From: Bacillus sp. FJAT-27264
GTDB lineage: Bacteria > Bacillota > Bacilli > Paenibacillales > Paenibacillaceae
NCBI RefSeq assembly: GCF_001682855.1
Contig: NZ_MAQW01000001.1
Span: 899,084 to 963,083, forward strand
Length of the DNA: 64,000 nucleotides
Direction: 5' to 3'
Shown: positions 62,577-64,000 of the stretch, in pieces
Layout of the letters: each line of letters begins with the position of its first letter
How positions within the stretch are numbered: position 1 is the first letter of the stretch
Made by a program: the position numbers and the translations under genes
Notes under the pieces: generated by a model
What the model saw: only the letters and a program-made list of their open reading frames with translations
The model's database searches: none
What the model was told of the DNA's origin: nothing

Positions 62577-63110
62577 TTATCCGAATAAGAGCAGACAAAT
62601 GGCAATGGCAGCCACGAAACCGACGACATCGGAGAAGAGGCCTACTTTGAGGGCATAACGGCCGTTGCGAACCCCGACGGCCCCGAAATAGACGGTCAGC
62701 ACGTACAGTGTCGTATCCGTACTGCCCTGGATGGTGGAAGCAATCATGCCGATCAGCGAATCCGGGCCGTGTACACGGATCAGGTCGGTGGTGTAGGCCA
62801 GCGACCCGGTCCCGGTCAGCGGCCGCAGTAGACCTAGCGGCAGCACCTCCGACGGTACCCCAAGCCCCTGCATCAGGGGGGCCACGAAGCCCATCAGGTA
62901 ATCGAGCGCTCCAGAAGCGCGGAACACACTGATGGCGACCATCATCCCGACCAGATGCGGGATGATGCTAATCGCGGTGTTGAAGCCGTCTTTAGCGCCT
63001 TCTACGAAAGACTCATAGACGGGAACTTTGCGCGAGAAGGCGTATAGCGGTATGAACGTGATCAGAACCGGAATCGCCCAAGCCGAGATAAGGCTGATAA
63101 AATGCAGCAC
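62577..63110 (-). CDS. spmB: Spore maturation protein B
   Basis: A 177-residue nucleoside-transporter-like (NupC gate) membrane protein needed for spore core dehydration. Motif region GFNTAISIIPHLVGMMVA and TIQGSTDTTLYVLTVYFGAVG. GTG start with AAAGGG upstream; 7 nt after spmA. Confidence 0.93.
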   Translation of the reverse strand: MLHFISLISAWAIPVLITFIPLYAFSRKVPVYESFVEGAKDGFNTAISIIPHLVGMMVAISVFRASGALDYLMGFVAPLMQGLGVPSEVLPLGLLRPLTGTGSLAYTTDLIRVHGPDSLIGMIASTIQGSTDTTLYVLTVYFGAVGVRNGRYALKVGLFSDVVGFVAAIAICLLLFG

Positions 63111-63117
63111 GACACGT

Positions 63118-63783
63118 TCACCCTTTCAATGAGGAATGAGGAAGCGTTCTACTCCCGTGAATAGACTTGTCTATCCCTTGGGCAGGCGGTTTGGGGGGCT
63201 TGCGCATCAGGGTTAGCCGCCTGAACATCCGGTCAGCTACGATGGCGGCCAGAGTGGCTACCGCCGTAGCGGCAAGCGTCGTGCCGACGATCCCTGCCGG
63301 ATCGGTTGATCCATAGTTAAGCCGGATTGCGATCAGTGTCGCCGGGATCAGTGTGATGCTGGCCGTATTTAGGGCCAGTAAGGTACACATGGCCGGCGTG
63401 GCCGTGTCCTTATCGGGGTTGAGAGTCTGCAACTCCTGCATCGCCTTGATGCCCATCGGGGTCGCAGCATTACCAAGACCGAGCAGGTTCGCGCTCATAT
63501 TGGAGAGAATATAGCCGATGGCCGGATGGCCTTTGGGCACATCAGGAAATAGAAAGGCCACGACAGGACCGAGCACCTTGGCGATTTTTTTCAATAACCC
63601 GGCGTCTTCTGCAATCCGCATAATGCCCAGCCAGAACACCAGCACACTGATTAAGCCGAAGCTTACGGTAACCCCGTTCTTCGCCCCGTCAAATACCGCT
63701 GCCGTAAATTCATCCATGCGGCCATTGACCGCTGCAAACAAAAAGCCAATGACGATCATCCCCAGCCAGATTCCGTTAATCAT
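63118..63783 (-). CDS. spmA: Spore maturation protein A
   Basis: A 221-residue membrane partner of SpmB with the same gate fold (FDGAKNGVTVSFGLISVL; GNAATPMGIKAM). SD GGAGGG. The pair follows dacB as in B. subtilis. Confidence 0.93.
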   Translation of the reverse strand: MINGIWLGMIVIGFLFAAVNGRMDEFTAAVFDGAKNGVTVSFGLISVLVFWLGIMRIAEDAGLLKKIAKVLGPVVAFLFPDVPKGHPAIGYILSNMSANLLGLGNAATPMGIKAMQELQTLNPDKDTATPAMCTLLALNTASITLIPATLIAIRLNYGSTDPAGIVGTTLAATAVATLAAIVADRMFRRLTLMRKPPKPPAQGIDKSIHGSRTLPHSSLKG

Positions 63784-63817
63784 GGATAAGCCCTCCCTCT
63801 CCCACTTTCAGCTTCCC

Positions 63818-64000
63818 CTATTCGTGATGCACTAGGCCAAACAACGCTCGCAGCGCACTACCAAGGGCTTGAAACCAGGTATGCGCTGGATACTCCGCTG
63901 CCAGAGCCGAGTTGAATCTCTTGGCATACGGCGTCTGCTCGGGAGGGAGCGTACCGGGTTGATAAACCGGAATCCGGCCAATTTCTTGGCCGCCCAATTG
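63818..64000 (-). CDS. dacB: D-alanyl-D-alanine carboxypeptidase DacB (C-terminal part)
   Basis: The last 60 codons of a gene cut by the right edge, ending with HHE and a TAG stop. The reading frame, the direct position 34 nt before spmA and the typical C-terminal sequence (QEIGRIPVYQPGTLPP, then an amphipathic helix AKRFNSALAAEY) fit the sporulation PBP5* known from the dacB-spmA-spmB operon. It cannot be confirmed without the catalytic part. Confidence 0.7.
   Translation of the reverse strand, partial: QLGGQEIGRIPVYQPGTLPPEQTPYAKRFNSALAAEYPAHTWFQALGSALRALFGLVHHE

Overview
The window looks like the chromosome of a spore-forming Firmicute, most likely a Paenibacillus. Sporulation and germination genes (spoIVA, spoVIF, ypeB, spmA, spmB, dacB) and strong AGGAGG ribosome binding sites point to Bacillales. 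The gene order follows the Bacillus subtilis hbs-mtrB-hepS-menG-hepT-ndk-cheR-aro-trp-hisC-tyrA and qcr neighbourhoods. GC content is moderate, and TTG or GTG starts are common. Menaquinone genes of the futalosine type (mqnA, a UbiX, a UbiA) sit where B. subtilis has none. No rRNA, tRNA, transposase, prophage or CRISPR array was found.

Layout. 1-2.4 kb: qcrB/qcrA respiratory genes, a DUF2487 gene and an IDEAL-domain gene. 2.1-5.5 kb: an unrecognised pair of overlapping reading frames, a histidine phosphatase, and an ECF sigma/anti-sigma pair. 5.5-6.5 kb: a gene-poor stretch with a candidate small RNA, four small palindromes and a 41-bp tandem repeat. 6.5-18 kb (minus strand): aroC-aroB-aroH, then trpEDCFBA-hisC-tyrA behind its own promoter and a leader carrying a TRAP-type array of (G/U)AG triplets. 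18-26 kb (minus): cheR, ndk, the polyprenyl/menaquinone cluster hepS-menG-ubiA-ubiX-mqnA-hepT, mtrB (TRAP) and hbs. 26-41 kb (minus): spoIVA, a YphF-like lipoprotein, a ferredoxin, spoVIF, gpsA, plsY, der, an S1-domain protein, plsC, cmk, a PilZ protein, ypeB, prsW and mecA. 41-45.5 kb: a polysaccharide deacetylase, a metallophosphoesterase, a CPBP protease and unknown membrane proteins. 45.5-50.2 kb (plus): T-box-controlled serA, a WYL regulator and a sensor-less chemotaxis receptor. 50.6-54.7 kb (plus): a c-di-GMP-I riboswitch ahead of a four-gene operon (ThDP-dependent carboligase, carboxymuconolactone-decarboxylase-like protein, small unknown protein, KAS III-like enzyme). 54.9-61.9 kb (minus): resABCDE, rluB and an amidase-like gene. 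61.9-62.6 kb: repeats. 62.6-64 kb (minus): spmB, spmA and the end of dacB.

Two regulatory circuits stand out. First, the TRAP protein gene (25471-25719) and its probable RNA target (15118-15210) are both present, so tryptophan control of the trp operon can be read from this sequence alone. Second, the riboswitch operon at 50.7-54.6 kb is the best candidate for an undescribed system. It encodes a small condensation-type enzyme set of unknown product. Its terminator can pair exclusively either with itself or with the 3' strand of the c-di-GMP aptamer, which predicts shut-off at high c-di-GMP.

All family names come from motif recognition by eye, not from database searches.
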